A stretch of 64,000 bases of DNA from Chondrus crispus. Taxonomy: Eukaryota; Rhodophyta; Florideophyceae; Gigartinales; Gigartinaceae. The stretch is taken from NCBI RefSeq assembly GCF_000350225.1, contig NW_005179006.1:159079-223078 (forward strand), in the 5' to 3' direction. Positions 33,861 to 45,544 of the stretch are shown here, one piece after another (position 1 is the first letter of the stretch; each line of letters begins with the position of its first letter). Under the pieces are notes generated by a model. That model was given only the letters and a program-made list of their open reading frames with translations, did no database searches and had not been told where the DNA came from. The position numbers and the translations under genes were made by a program.

Positions 33861-36800
33861 CTACTGGCAGTCCAGTTGGAGAAGACCTTGATGTATGGCC
33901 CAAGCCAGGGGGAGCCAAATTGTCAAAGGCATATCGTCGTTATTCTCGTCAGCGAACTCTATGGCTGCATCCGAGAAGATGACGGCTAAGTCCTTCTCAG
34001 TGACCCGGGCCGGGCGGTCACGGAGAACGGAGTTGAAGCGGGAAAGGATTTCGGAAGGGAACAAGTTTTCAGCGATCTGTTGCTGGAAAGACTTCATTCG
34101 CCAAAGGTTCCAGGCGAGTGATATCATAGGACGTAGATCGCAACGACCGTATTGGCCGAATTTGGGGTGAAGTGGTTGGCCAAGGCAGTGCGAGAGGCGG
34201 AAATCATAGCACTTGAGAGGGACCTTTCTTGGGACGCAGCAAGACGGGACGAAATGGGTCGTAGAGTAACAGGTATAGCAGCTTCTTTCCATGAATGGAC
34301 AGTCATTCTGAGGATGTTCCGTACTGGAACGGCGGGGAGAAGCGTGGCATAAGAGACACGTTGTCTTGGTTAGGAAGAGGAATTGAGTTACTAGATGAAC
34401 CGTGGATTCGGTTTCAATTGCCTGGAAGTGACTAAATGGCAGCGAAAGGGGAGGTGACGGGGAAGGGAAACGGTTTGTGAGAACATTAGGTTGGGTTTGG
34501 CGCGCCATACTGGGAGAAGTTGGTAAGCTCTTGAATGAATTTCTTCCGGATGGTGGAAGTGACGCGGGCCGCTTGCCCGAAAGGACTTGCTTCAAAGATG
34601 GTGACGCCATCGGAAGTGACCGTGGACGGACTGGAAATGGTGCTTGCTGCATTGAAGTGATGCCGAAGGCAGCAAGCGTTCACTTGATTGTTGTGGGGAG
34701 AAGCTAAGGATTCTTCGAACTGGAGGGGCTGGAGGGGGGTTGGTTGGAGCGGACGGCTCAAGCAAGAGAAGCATTTCATCGAGGTTGTGCTGCGTGGATG
34801 TGGTGGCTCTGATTTGGTTTTGCCGTTGAGGCTCGAGATGATTTTGATTTCGATCTTGATGTGGAGGTGGCAACTGCGATTGCGATAGTGTGGTGGGAAG
34901 CGAATGTTGCTGAGACTGGGATTGCGAATTTGTATCCCAAGGTCTAGAGGTATTCGGTGTGTGAAATTGTGAACACTGAGGGGTGTGCGGTGCATTAGTT
35001 GGCTGGGAGGGGAACATAGATATGCAAACATCGCACCAGACTGCGTGCTTGTCGAGGTGACAGACACCAGAGACTTAGCCATCCATGGCTGTGCAAAGTG
35101 CATCTTTGCGGCAATTCGTGGTATTGAGAACCCAATTCATCATCTCGCTTCGGTTCGTTACTGCGAGATCATTTTCGTCAATGTTGTCCTTTTTGAGAAG
35201 GGAGGTTTCGAAGCTCTTATTGTACTGGGTTGAGTTTAGGACGAAGACGAATGCGTAGTGTCCGTCGCGTCCAGACCGGCCAATCTCCTGTGCAAAGTCG
35301 ACGAGGCTTCTTGCAGCGCCAAGATGAACTGTCGCTCAAACATCCGGAACATATATTCCGCTACTGAAGGCGGACGTACAAACCAAAATACGGAACAGAG
35401 TTGAAGGTACGTGGTCCTTGGTTGTTATGATGTCGTAGAGCTCTTCGTTTGCTGTCCAGTCGTTGTGGGCCTTTTCGCGAGCTCCGTCAGTGAGGCCGGC
35501 ATGATATATAAGCGGCTCGACTGCGATGCGCTGATTGGAGTGGGCAACAATTCCTTGTGTATATGCGGCCGTCAGGGCTTTGTGGAGAGAAGTTGTTTCT
35601 TGGCGGGTCAGGGCGAAAGCGGTGATTCTATATATTTTGGGCAACGGCTTTGGGGCGTTGGTGCAATCGAGGAAGTGCTGATGCAGAAAGCTTACTGCAT
35701 TCATCTTCATGACATCTTGTGCAGTGGCGAAGGAGCCTTCAGGAGTGCGAGTGTTTAGGCCCGGGTCAGAGTCGTCACTGAAGGTATGAACAACAAACTC
35801 GAGATTCCTTCTTTGAGAAGGCATTGAGAAAAGGAAGGCTGTGTTAATGCCGTGGCGCTCTAGAATGATTCTTCTCTCGCAGGTTGGGACGGTGGCTCTG
35901 AGGAGTACACGAGGGACTGACTTTGGGATGATAGAAAGGGATCGACGCAAAAACTTCAATTCAGGGCGGAAATGTTGCCACATGGCTGTGGGATGAGCCT
36001 CATCGATGACTACTAGAGCGCGTCTGTTAGTATCCATAAGTCGAACAACCAGCTCTTTGAAGGACGGCCGCGCCAACTGTTCGGCCGTGAAGATGTAGAG
36101 GTCGAATTGTAGTGATCCTTGTCCATTCGCGCAATATGATGCGAGTAGGGCGAAGTTAGTCGCGCGCCTCATGTACTCCGATACAAAGGCCTTGAGGGGA
36201 ACGACTACGATGGTGGACTTGATATTCTTTTCCATGAAAGCTGGTAGAAGGACTGCCATAGACTTGCCTGATGCGGTGGGCATCAGTACGAGGGAGTTGT
36301 TCTGCGACGCGGACACAGTGGCTGTGACAGCAAACTGCGTTTGAGACATGAATTCAGCAGATTTAGAACGGGTGGCCTTTTTGAGAGCGGACAGTAGAGG
36401 CCTGACGAGGGGAGGGAGGATATGGTTCGGGGGGTTATCGAGGCGAATACTGTGATTGGGGTGGGACCCTACAGAGAATTTGTTGGGGAATTTCAGAGCA
36501 GACAGATTTGGCTGCAGCTGTTGCAGTTCGTTTGCTGTGCTTCCGTTGAGAGCATGAAGAAGGGGCTTCGGTTGATGAACCTGGAAGACTGGCTGCGGCT
36601 CATGTTGGGATAGCGAGGTCACTCGAGACTAGAGTTGCTGTGAATGTTGGAGGGGGAGCGGTTGTGAAGAAGCGCGGTCACTATAAAATGACGGCAGCTT
36701 CAGATGGCGGTGCCATTCATGGGAGAATTGGCGGTGCTTTGTTAGCGTGGCGGCGGGACAGTCGGGCATTAGCGAAGTAGTTCGTCCGCAGTGTTTGTGG

Positions 36801-38798
36801 GCTATAGAGGAGGTATGCGCAGCTTGTTAGTGTCCGGCTGTGGTGTGTTTTGCCAATATGTCATTCATGCTGCTGTGGAGCTTATTCTGACATATAAGCG
36901 GAACCATTCCACTGGTGAACTGCCCGTAACCCTTGAAGGAGATGTGAATGCTCCTGGATTGCAGGGCAATCCTGATGACCTTTGTAACACGTGCTGGTGA
37001 GAAACGTTGGCCGTTGTTGGCGAATAAGAATGTCCAATGGGTTCTCATGGCTTCGTCACCATGGAGAGCTCTGACCATTTTGCATTCCAGGAGGCAAATG
37101 AGCGACAAGTATGAGATCATTCGGAACGAAGTTTGCTTGTCGGGGAATCGGTACACCGCGCGGTTGTAACCGAGCGCAGCCCTTGACTTGCAGTAGCCAG
37201 GGTGGAACAAAATTTCGGAGTGGTGGCCGATGAAGATGTTCCGGATGTTGTTTTCCCCATTTTTTGACCTATAAGTGCATATCTCGGTTGCTCGACCGGG
37301 AGATCCGGACGAAAAATGCATCATAGGAAGTAGGGAGTCTTGGATGATTTGGCAATGAGCGAGAAACTGCAAGAATCCTCTTTTCGTCATTCGAACACCA
37401 GCGACTTGAATTTCTCGGTCTTGGCCAGAGGAAGCAGTAGAGGTAGGGGATGGGCCAAGACCGGATGCCCCGTCTTCTGTAGGAACCCTGCGCGGAAAGG
37501 AACATGTGGAGTGGACGCAAGGTGTGCGATGGAGGTAATCGGACGATGGATTCATTAAAGCATGGAGGAGATGGGCAACGTTGGCCTGCACCCAGGAGGC
37601 GTGGTGAGTGAGGGAGGAGAGAAAGGAAACGCCAGGAGGGCGGTTCGTGGGGTCGTCACGCAGAGATAAAACGAGTCGTTGGAAATCAGGAGGAAGCTCG
37701 GCCCCCAGAAGACAGTGTTCGTATAAGAACTTGTCGAAAGTCTTGTGTTGGTTTGTGATGATCGTCCCCAAAAGAGGCATGGAGAGGAGGTGAGATTTGA
37801 TGATGCCACAAGGGTCTTGCTTGTGAATGGCACAGACGGCGAAAGAGATTGGACCTTCCTCATGTTTTATGATTCGCATGATGACATCCAAAGTTTTTCG
37901 TATGAATGTAGCGGCAGTGTTGGCATCTTGATCGACGGTTGTGATGACGGCAGCAGCTGGATCTTGGTGGTTGTCTTTGAGGTGGGCGTCCGGAAGGGGC
38001 GTTTCTGCTACTCGGCGGAGTTCTTGAATCGCTGTCACGGAAACAGCGTATTGGAGGGCGGCAAGAATGTGACTCATGTCACCGGCTTCGGCGAGTCTGA
38101 GGGTCGGGGAAGTCTCGGCGAAGAGTGGGGCTGAACTTGCAACGACGGTAGCGGCGACAACAAAATTACGAACGGCCAAGTTGGTGAGGAGGTCGACATG
38201 CCTGAGCCGGACGAGGAGCTAGCTTTTCATGGCATCGTGAAGGCGAATGTGTAAGGCGTGGGAGAGAGTTTCACCTGGGGTCTCGTGGAGAGATGCGCGA
38301 TTGAGCTCATGAAAGAAAGCGTCGATCGCGACGGAAGTCTGTTCATTACGGGAAAAGTCGGCGTCCCGTGTCTGATGCATGAAGAAGAGGAGGCGGGCGA
38401 CAGGACTAGCATATCTTCGTTCTGCGACGGATTGAACCCGTCGGAAGGGCATAGTGCGGTGGAGGTTTATCGCTTGACGAAATCCATGCGTGACGTCCCT
38501 GACGACCTTGGCGATACTTTGAAAGTATAGACGGACGCAGGTTGGAACCGTGGATAAAGTCGCTTGAACGTCCTCCGTCGTGAGGGCACCCGTCAGTTGA
38601 GCTGCCTTCTCACGGCGTAAAGACAGAGCGTTGAGGGCTTCATCAAAGTCGGTGATCGATAGGAATGTGTTGCGGAGGGCGATGCCGGAGTCTGCGTCAT
38701 TTTCCTCCAATTCGGTATGAGATCGTCGACCCGGGGCCAGGTCCGAACTGGAACACGTTAGACGGGCCAGTACGTCGGCGGTGTAACATAATTGCCGA
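33861..38798 (-). pseudogene. RecQ-like helicase with N-terminal recombinase-like region, decayed
   Basis: RecQ helicases unwind DNA 3' to 5'. Reading the minus strand: an N-terminal part (38798-36827) contains a tyrosine-recombinase-like segment with SGSPGRATEI (37300-37283), then FSPARVTKVI and YGQFTSGM. The helicase core has motif I MPTASGKS (36283-36260; usual form MPTGGGKS), motif II DEAH (36004-35993), LRATVP for motif III, and motif VI QEIGRSGRDG (35290-35261). A Cys-rich ribbon follows (C-x6-C...C-x9-C-x2-C, 35130-35016). The last part (34652-33861) is a second Cys/His cluster, CLLC...CYTC...H...C, in a different frame. In-frame stops end the open pieces at 38219, 36827, 35336 and 35075, three of them reachable by C-to-T change (CAA, CGA or CAG to a stop). 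The 5' end is lost near the LTR of element D. Confidence 0.75.
35336..36622 (-). CDS. Open helicase core of the RecQ-like pseudogene
   Basis: The longest open piece (428 residues) covers motifs I to V. Residues 114-121 are the Walker A loop MPTASGKS, 207-210 the DEAH box, and near the end ILVCTSAFSSGIYVPDV is the motif V region, which in active proteins is GVDxP. Motif VI lies beyond the stop. The leader before Walker A (residues 79-108) has the AEFMSQTQFAV Gln seen in the RecQ Q motif. Core residues are mostly kept, so loss of function looks recent. Confidence 0.75.
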   Translation of the reverse strand: MTSLSQHEPQPVFQVHQPKPLLHALNGSTANELQQLQPNLSALKFPNKFSVGSHPNHSIRLDNPPNHILPPLVRPLLSALKKATRSKSAEFMSQTQFAVTATVSASQNNSLVLMPTASGKSMAVLLPAFMEKNIKSTIVVVPLKAFVSEYMRRATNFALLASYCANGQGSLQFDLYIFTAEQLARPSFKELVVRLMDTNRRALVVIDEAHPTAMWQHFRPELKFLRRSLSIIPKSVPRVLLRATVPTCERRIILERHGINTAFLFSMPSQRRNLEFVVHTFSDDSDPGLNTRTPEGSFATAQDVMKMNAVSFLHQHFLDCTNAPKPLPKIYRITAFALTRQETTSLHKALTAAYTQGIVAHSNQRIAVEPLIYHAGLTDGAREKAHNDWTANEELYDIITTKDHVPSTLFRILVCTSAFSSGIYVPDV

Positions 38799-38833
38799 CT
38801 ACTTTATATAATATTTAGAATTAGATCTAACGC

Positions 38834-39414
38834 TGTAAGATACGGACCTTACAGCGTGCGCACGCGTATTTTACAGCACGCGCGCACCAACACGTGTATC
38901 CGACGTGTAGCACACGTGTGCTGTCAGCCCCGACGGCTGACAGCGTTACAGTGCGGGCCGGCCCGCACTGTCTACAGTAAGCCAACTACAGTACAGTCCG
39001 TACTGTACTGTAGACGGTTAATTAACTTGTACAATAAATATAGGGAGCGACCGCCGGCGGAGGGGACCAAGCTAGGCAACCCTCCACCGACGGTCCACCA
39101 CCCAGCTTACTCTACTCACACCGCCGTTCCGCAAGTAGTTACCACCGAGCGGGTAGTGGACGCGCGCCACACCGCGGCGAGCTGCGATCCGCCTCCGCCC
39201 GTCAGTACCGGATCGTCAACCGGTATTGCTCCGGGGCGTCGAGGCGTCGATCCACTTGCCTACGCGCGCGTCCCCGCCGACCACACTCTACCACCCACTA
39301 CCGGCCCGCTTCCGGTGGCGTTGGTTGGTTCAAGACCCTCGGTACGCCGATCCGGGGTCTTCCGCCGAACATCGCAAACACCCCCTCCGCCGGGTGTGGG
39401 GTGTTTATGCGACA
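38834..39414 (+). repeat. 5' LTR of chromovirus D
   Basis: A 581-bp LTR from TGTAAGATACGG to TTTATGCGACA. It contains inverted CTGTCAGCCCCGA-GGCTGACAG (near 38919-38942), TACAGTAC repeats, and a TATA-like ACAATAAATATAGGG near 39031. The solo copy at 26444-27050 confirms both ends. Confidence 0.85.
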
Positions 39415-39415
39415 C

Positions 39416-39433
39416 TGGTCTCCCGACCTAGAA
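39416..39433 (+). promoter_or_regulatory. Primer binding site of chromovirus D
   Basis: TGGTCTCCCGACCTAGAA starts two bases after the LTR. It is the same word as in element A although the LTRs are unrelated in sequence, so both groups use the same primer tRNA. Confidence 0.75.
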
Positions 39434-39458
39434 GACCTTCAAGGTCACGCCGAGAAGG

Positions 39459-41927
39459 TTGTCCTTTACCTCCGCTTCGGTACGCGTTGAGATGAGCGCC
39501 GAGCACCCGACCTCGATCCGATCCGAGCCGGCGGATGTGCGAGAGGCCGCGCTACGCGTCCAAGTGGGTGACGGCGACGCAGGTCCTCGGGACTGCGAAC
39601 CGTCGCCCGACTTCTCCGAAGGACGCGCTCGCGCGATATACGATCGCATCGCCGAGTACATCGAGGATGTCCGGACATCTCTCCGTATCGAGGTCTCCGA
39701 CAGCGTCTACGCCCGCTGTATGGAAGAGTTGCGCTCCCTCCGCGAAGGAAGGTTCGAGCGCGTAACTCAGTCCTGGGAGAATCTGCGCGCGCTCGTCGAC
39801 CCGCTACACGCCCGTGTGGTGCTGGTAGAGGACGCGCGCATTGATTTCCCCGCCGTAGAGGTTGCGGGTCGACCCGCGAGTGCAAGCTCCGGGGTTCGAC
39901 GAGACCCGCAACCCTTCCCATCTGCCGAACAGATGGGAGCGTTCGCGCACATGGCGGCGGAACTTAACTCAACGCGCCGCCGTGCCCGTGAGATGGAACA
40001 GAACTCGGCCCAGAGGCCGCCCGGAGCCTCCTCGAGTAGGCCCGGTGCCACTGTTCCTTCGGGCGCGTCCGGATCGCAAGAGTGGTCCCCGGCTGGTACC
40101 ATCACCAGCCGGAGGGCGGAGGACATCAAGCCGACGGCGGACGCGAACTTCGCGTACGAGACTCAAGCCTTGCCGCATGCCTCCGGAAGCATGCGGCAGT
40201 CACGACGGGTACCGACCGGACTCGACCAGGGCCGTGGAGGAGTCGCCCGCGGATCAGGGGAACCGATTCTCCCCTTCGATCCTCGCTGGGGCGGCTACCA
40301 GCCGGCGGATCTTACCGCGCATCCCGGCCCAGCCGATGTCCCAACACTGCCCGTCACTTTGTTCGGAACGTTGGGTCCCGCCGAATCTGGGGTCGAGCCC
40401 GTCCACACCATGATACAGGAGTTCAGCGCCGTTGCGAACTACCGGATGCATTGGTTGGACAACACCTCCAGGCCCGTTACCTCAGGTGACGCGGGACGGA
40501 TTGCCAAGTACGTCCAACGCTGCCGTGGGCTCCGCCCCACGATGAAGAGCTTCGAAGGTACGGATGCGATTCAGTTGCTCCCGTTCCTGAAAGATATCCG
40601 GATAATCTTCAATGCCCAGCACCTGACCGAAGGTGTGGCAGTCCGTGTCTTCGCTCACTTCCTCGAGCGAGACGCGGAGCGGTTGTATACGAGTTACACC
40701 ATGCGCGGACTCCGCGCCAGCCAGCTCCACGACGATACGAGCTGGCTCGGTCTCGTCAACCAATTTATCAAACGCTACCTAACCGACGACGTCTTAGGGG
40801 AAGCTTTTGATGCTGTCGCGTCGGCGCGACAGCTTCCTCACGAAACCGAGAACACGTTCGCCGACCGGCTGTAATCCGCCGCGTTCCGATGCACGGCCGT
40901 GTTCTCAGAACAAGCCCTCGCGCACTACTTCGTGCGCGGGTTGTACACTGCGACCCGGGCCGCAGTGGCAGAGACGATGCAAAGGTTGCCCGGACAACAG
41001 AAGACCGCACTCTCAACGATTCGCCGTATCGCCACGGCTGAGGGAACAACCTACCGCGCCCGCCGCGGATTGCCGCTGCCGGATTCGAAGCCGGCAGCGA
41101 AGGGAGTCCCAACTCTGAGGTCGCACGGAACAAGTTCGCCGGCGACCGCCCTTCACAATGGAGAAGATGAGTGGCAGGCCGACCCTGTCCTCACAAGGCA
41201 AGGCTTCGACCGCGCAGGAGGCCGACCTCCAACGACATCTTCCACGAGATCGGCCGGAAGCTACGCGACTGCGTTCGCGCGCACGCTAAAAGCCACGGGT
41301 GGTCCGAACAATAACACGGCAGAGCTGGATATCTCCCATCGAGAAGGGGATCGCGTGCCGCCTTACGTGCCTCGACTCACAGACGAGGAGGCAGGCCACG
41401 CGGCGATGTTCGCGTCGACCGATGGCATCGCATACGTTTGTTGGCTGTGCCGGACGTATGGCCACGCCATGTACGCGTGCTCGTTCCTGCTGCCTGAACA
41501 ACGTCAGTTCACGGCGTACAGGAACTACGGCTATCAGATGCAGACGTGCCCCGGGATGCGCAATCTTAGCAGTCTACGCGGGAAGACCGAGGCCCGCGGC
41601 GAGGAGACCCGAACCGATCGGGTAGGGGCGTCCGTTTCGCCCCTCGCGAAGGCGGGTATCGACACCCGGGAACCGATCAAAGGGATCGATGTGACCCTCT
41701 TCAGATGGATACGCGGTATCCCCGTCGAGACAGAAGAGGCGACTGAGGCCGTCCCCAGTTGCCCCAAGGGGTACAGAACGCCATCATGTACCTCCAAGAT
41801 TGGGTTGGGGATCCGAACCCCCAGCCCACGGAAGGAGGCGGAGGAGAACCTGTTCTCGCCGTCCCTCAAATATTGCAACGGCCGGACGTTGCAATTCAAG
41901 GTGGCGAAGCATCCAATTACTTCATAG
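39459..41927 (+). pseudogene. Gag region of chromovirus D
   Basis: The long first open part (39459-40874) begins with acidic and Arg-rich sequence (the MSAEHPTSIRSEPADVREAA start at 39492 is a likely true one). It contains a Pro/Ser-rich linker and the capsid-like domain with AIQLLPFLKDIRIIFNAQHL and LVNQFIKRYLTDDVLGEAFD. The second part has YFVRGLYTATRAAVAETMQ and a CCHC knuckle CWLCRTYGHAMYAC near 41440-41482. The arrangement matches element E. Broken. Confidence 0.85.
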
Positions 41928-42083
41928 AGGATGCCCAGCCAGGGTGGAGGAACGACGCGCACCACCACGGCCAGGGACCCGTTGACGCGCTAGCTAACGA
42001 TGGCAGGGCGGGTAGCTCCGGCAGCTCGGGTAGTTCGAAAACCCGGTAAAGACCGTTACGTTCGCGCGGTCGGGTGAGCCGTC

Positions 42084-44276
42084 TTGTCACACCAACCTAG
42101 ACCCGTTACGATTCTACTCCGGCGGAGGAGGGGAATGTTTGCCGATAATATTCCCCTCGACCCCACACGAGCTCACCGAGACTTCCGTAAGTCAGGTGCG
42201 GGAGGACAAAGGCGCCGGGGCACCGAGAGCCCGGCACGCCTAGAGGAAGGCACCGTGGCCACCGTGAGCCACGTGCCAAATAAGAAGCGCTTCGAAGGCG
42301 CCGGCCGCCCGACTCAAGGAGGTCCGGGGCCGCCAGAAGAAATCCAGTCGCGTACGGACGCGACTTGCCGCGAGGACGTCACCGACCGACGGACGCCCCG
42401 CGACCGAGGCAGAAGACCAGGGAAGAGAAGCCGGCACCGACGCCGGCGGCCCAAGCGGGACGACCTGGCCGATCCGTCGTCACCGAAGGTAGTCGACGGT
42501 GTCATCTGCTTGATGACATCGAAGATATACAACGTACTCGGCTCAATCGCAACCGAGGTGAACACTTTCAAGCCTCATACCATTGCAGTCGATACCTGCT
42601 CGGGGTATAACTTGGTGAGGAAGGCCGATTTTCCTCCCGATTGGACGCGCTACGTCGTACGCGACGCACGCCTGCCACGGTTGGCAGGCGCGAACAGTAA
42701 CTCGCTCAAGCTCACTGCAGTCGTGCAGCTGGCCGTCCGACTGCGGAACACGACGTTCCGCATTCCGTTCGTGGTCGCCGACCAGCTCACGGTACCCGTC
42801 CTCCTGGGCACGGCGTTTATCGATGCGCACGTTTGAGCTATCGACATCGATGCGCAGAGGCTCGAGCTCCGACAATATGGCTCCGTCGCCATTGTCGATG
42901 GGAAGGGAGAGCCGTCTCCCCCAACCCTACGCCACGGTCGCCAGTCAAGTCGGGCCGACGTACGCGAAGAAGCCTCACAGCCGATCCGTGTCGCCCGATG
43001 GGTCACGATCCCGGCGATGTAGCAAGCACGGATACGAGTCACTACCGCGGGGAGCGGCCTCGTTTTCTTGGAACCCAAGCCGTCACTCCAACGTCGACAC
43101 GGAGTGAGGCTCACGAACGGTGTAGCTGAGGTCTTACCGAACCAGACCTTCGACGTGATCGTGGCGGATTTCTCGCGCCAAGCGAGGCGGCTCCCGAAGC
43201 GCACCGTCGTCGGTTACGGGAAGCGCAATGCGCTGGCGATCCTGACGCCCGAGCGCCGAGTTGGGGCGGAGATCGCACACGCGCTGCATCTCACCGACTT
43301 GGACGTGCAAGCCGGGCGAGGGGGAGATGGCCGACCAAGCTCCCTTGAAAGTAAGACCGCCGAGGGAAGTCACGCCGGCCCCGACGATCACCTGGCGCGG
43401 TGCCCATCATCGACGGAAGGCAACGCGCGAGTCACAAATAAGAATCCCGAAAATCCGCCGACGAATTGGGAAAAAGAAATGGACTTGTCATACATCGACG
43501 ATTACAAGCTCCGCGCACGCGTACCTGACATGCTCCGTAAGCATTCGAGTCTGTGGAGCGATGCGCTCGGTACGATACGAGCAACGGAGCACTGCATACC
43601 ACTCAAGGCGGGGACGAAAACCGATTCGTTCTGTGCCCTACCGAAAGGGGCCCGCCATGCGTGAGATGGTTGCTAAAGAATTCAACAAGATGTTGAACGC
43701 CGGAGTTATCGAACCCGCGAGCACCGCGTGGGCTTCGCCGGTGGTGCTCGTCCCGAAGAAAGACGGCTCTCTTCGGTGTTGCGTTGACTACTGACGTCTC
43801 AACGCAAAGACGGCAGCGGATTCGTATCCGCTGCCCCGGATGGACGACTGCATCGATTCGTTAGGAGATGCAGCCGTCTTCACTACGCTCGATTGCAATT
43901 CAGGCTACTGGTAAATCCCGGTCGCGCCGGAGGACCGGGATAAGACCACACTCACCACACATATGGGAACGTTTTGCCACTTGCGTATGCCGTTCGGACT
44001 GAAAGGGGCACCGGTCACCTTCCAACGTGCATTGGACGTCATTATGTCCGACGTAAGATGGCAAATATGTCTCGTATACCTCGACGACGTCATAGTTTTT
44101 TCTCGAACGCACGAGGTGCACGCCGAACACCTCGACACTGCCTTGAGCTTATTGAGGACCGCCGGTATATCCCTCAAGCTCAAGAAGTGCAGCTTCTTCC
44201 GTCCAAATGTGCATTACCTAGGGCACGTGATATCTCCAGGTAAGCTCAGCGTGGCCCACACAGCGGCCGACGCCTT
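42084..44276 (+). pseudogene. Protease and reverse transcriptase of chromovirus D, 5' half of pol
   Basis: The protease region shows AVDTCSGYNLVRKADFP near 42585-42630, where the usual motif is DTGA, and LTVPVLLGTAFIDAHV. RT follows with VIEPASTAWASPVVLVPKKDGSL, PLPRMDDCIDSLGDAAVFTTLDC, LRMPFGLKGAPVTFQRALD and LVYLDDVIVFSR. It stops at 44276, where element C is inserted after the RT/connection border HYLGHVISPGKL. Several breaks. Confidence 0.85.
44272..44276 (+). other. Target-site duplication of element C, left copy
   Basis: GCCTT precedes the LTR of C at 44277 and is repeated at 57763-57767 right after the other LTR. Confidence 0.95.
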
Positions 44277-45532
44277 TGTAGTGCAATGTACCTGTCAGGC
44301 CGGAACCAGGGTCCAACGGTCCAGCGACAACACAACCAACAAACAACAACCAACAAGAGTTGCCGACGACACAGCCCTACGGAGTGTCCGATTCTCCCTT
44401 TCCCTTTAAGTGGGTTTGCGGCCCACAGTAGCTCACGTCCCTGATAGGGGGGGCAAAACGAAGAGGCCCGCCCCGGAACGAATGGTGGTAGGGTCTTGCA
44501 CGGGCAGCTGCTCGGCGAGTTCGGGGCGGTGATTAGGAAGCTGTGCCCGATGGGTCGTAAAGCCAATGCTCGCGGAGCGCCTGTTACACCTTATACCCTT
44601 GATAAGGTCTTCGACGCGGGCGTCGCAACGCAGCCCGACGGAAATTACCAAACACGTAGCAGCGCTACACCTCGGTACTGCCCGATGGCAAAGTACCGAC
44701 ACCGGAACGGTCGCAACCTGTATCCGATGGAACCAACACTGTCCTGTATACACAACAGGACCTTCGAGAGAGACGTCGTCGCAACAGCCTCCGTCGGTGG
44801 ACGTAAACAAGTAGCAGCGCTACACCCACGTGTCGCTCGATGGCCAAGACACCTACACCGGTCCGGTCGCAACCAAAGCCGATGGCACCCACAACAAACA
44901 AAAGAACCAACACAAGAGCCCGATGACTCCAGTCGTCACAATGCGGATCGCAATCAGGCACTGTGGAACCAACAAAAGATAAGGGAATAGAAATAGAGAT
45001 AGAAATAGAAAACGATAGGTGAAATAAAGGAAAAGGAAAGGGAACCCCCGAGCGCAAAGGATAATGTAATCTGTGGTAAAAGGGAGCGTCTTGGGAAAGA
45101 CGGCCTTCGACCAAGGCGATATTCAACTCTGGCAACTCGGGTTCGATTGGGGAATAAAGGGAAAAGGAAAGGAACCCCCGAGCGCTGAAGGATGCCATAA
45201 TCAGTGGTAAAAGGGAGCGTCTTGGTAGAGACGGACTTCGACCAAGGCGACATTCAACTCCGGCAACTCGGGTTACCTTTACTGACTTGGTGGTCAGAGG
45301 GCTAAGGTATATATCGCCCCGCCGGAGCCACTACAGTAGCTTGCGGCGCTAGATCCTAAATCTAATCTAGTGTCAGCAAAATTTATGCCAACTAATTAAC
45401 TAAATAAAATAAAATAATTAAAAATTAAAACTGTGCAATTATTCACACGTGTGTCCCCCAACCCGGACCACTTTTCATCTCCAAATATTTTCCTTTTTTT
45501 CACCCCCCTTTTCAGGTGCGTATTGCACTACA
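44277..45532 (-). repeat. 3' LTR of chromovirus C
   Basis: From TGTAGTGCAATG to GTATTGCACTACA on the plus strand. It is longer than the B LTR because of internal direct duplications, including a 130-bp pair (45023-45151 and 45152-45284) and a longer pair, each starting with GTAGCAGCGCTACAC (44656 and 44812). TATA-like GTATATAT near 45307. Confidence 0.95.
45023..45284 (-). repeat. 130-bp direct duplication inside the C LTR
   Basis: Two neighbouring copies share GGAACCCCCGAGCG, AAAAGGGAGCGTCTTGG, CTTCGACCAAGGCGA and CAACTCGGGTT in the same order. The same duplication occurs in the other C LTR (57253-57515) but not in A or B, so it arose in the C lineage before this insertion. Confidence 0.85.
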
Positions 45533-45544
45533 TCTCCCTCTTCC
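45533..45544 (-). promoter_or_regulatory. Polypurine tract of chromovirus C
   Basis: On the minus strand GGAAGAGGGAGA abuts the 3' LTR. The bases before it (GCAAGAGCGCTC) match those before the B tract, fixing the LTR edge. Confidence 0.8.

Noticed and set aside
44433-44990. Matching frames in both LTRs of C (also 56663-57220)
   Set aside because: They are present on both strands of an LTR, have no coding features, and are repeated only because the LTR is.
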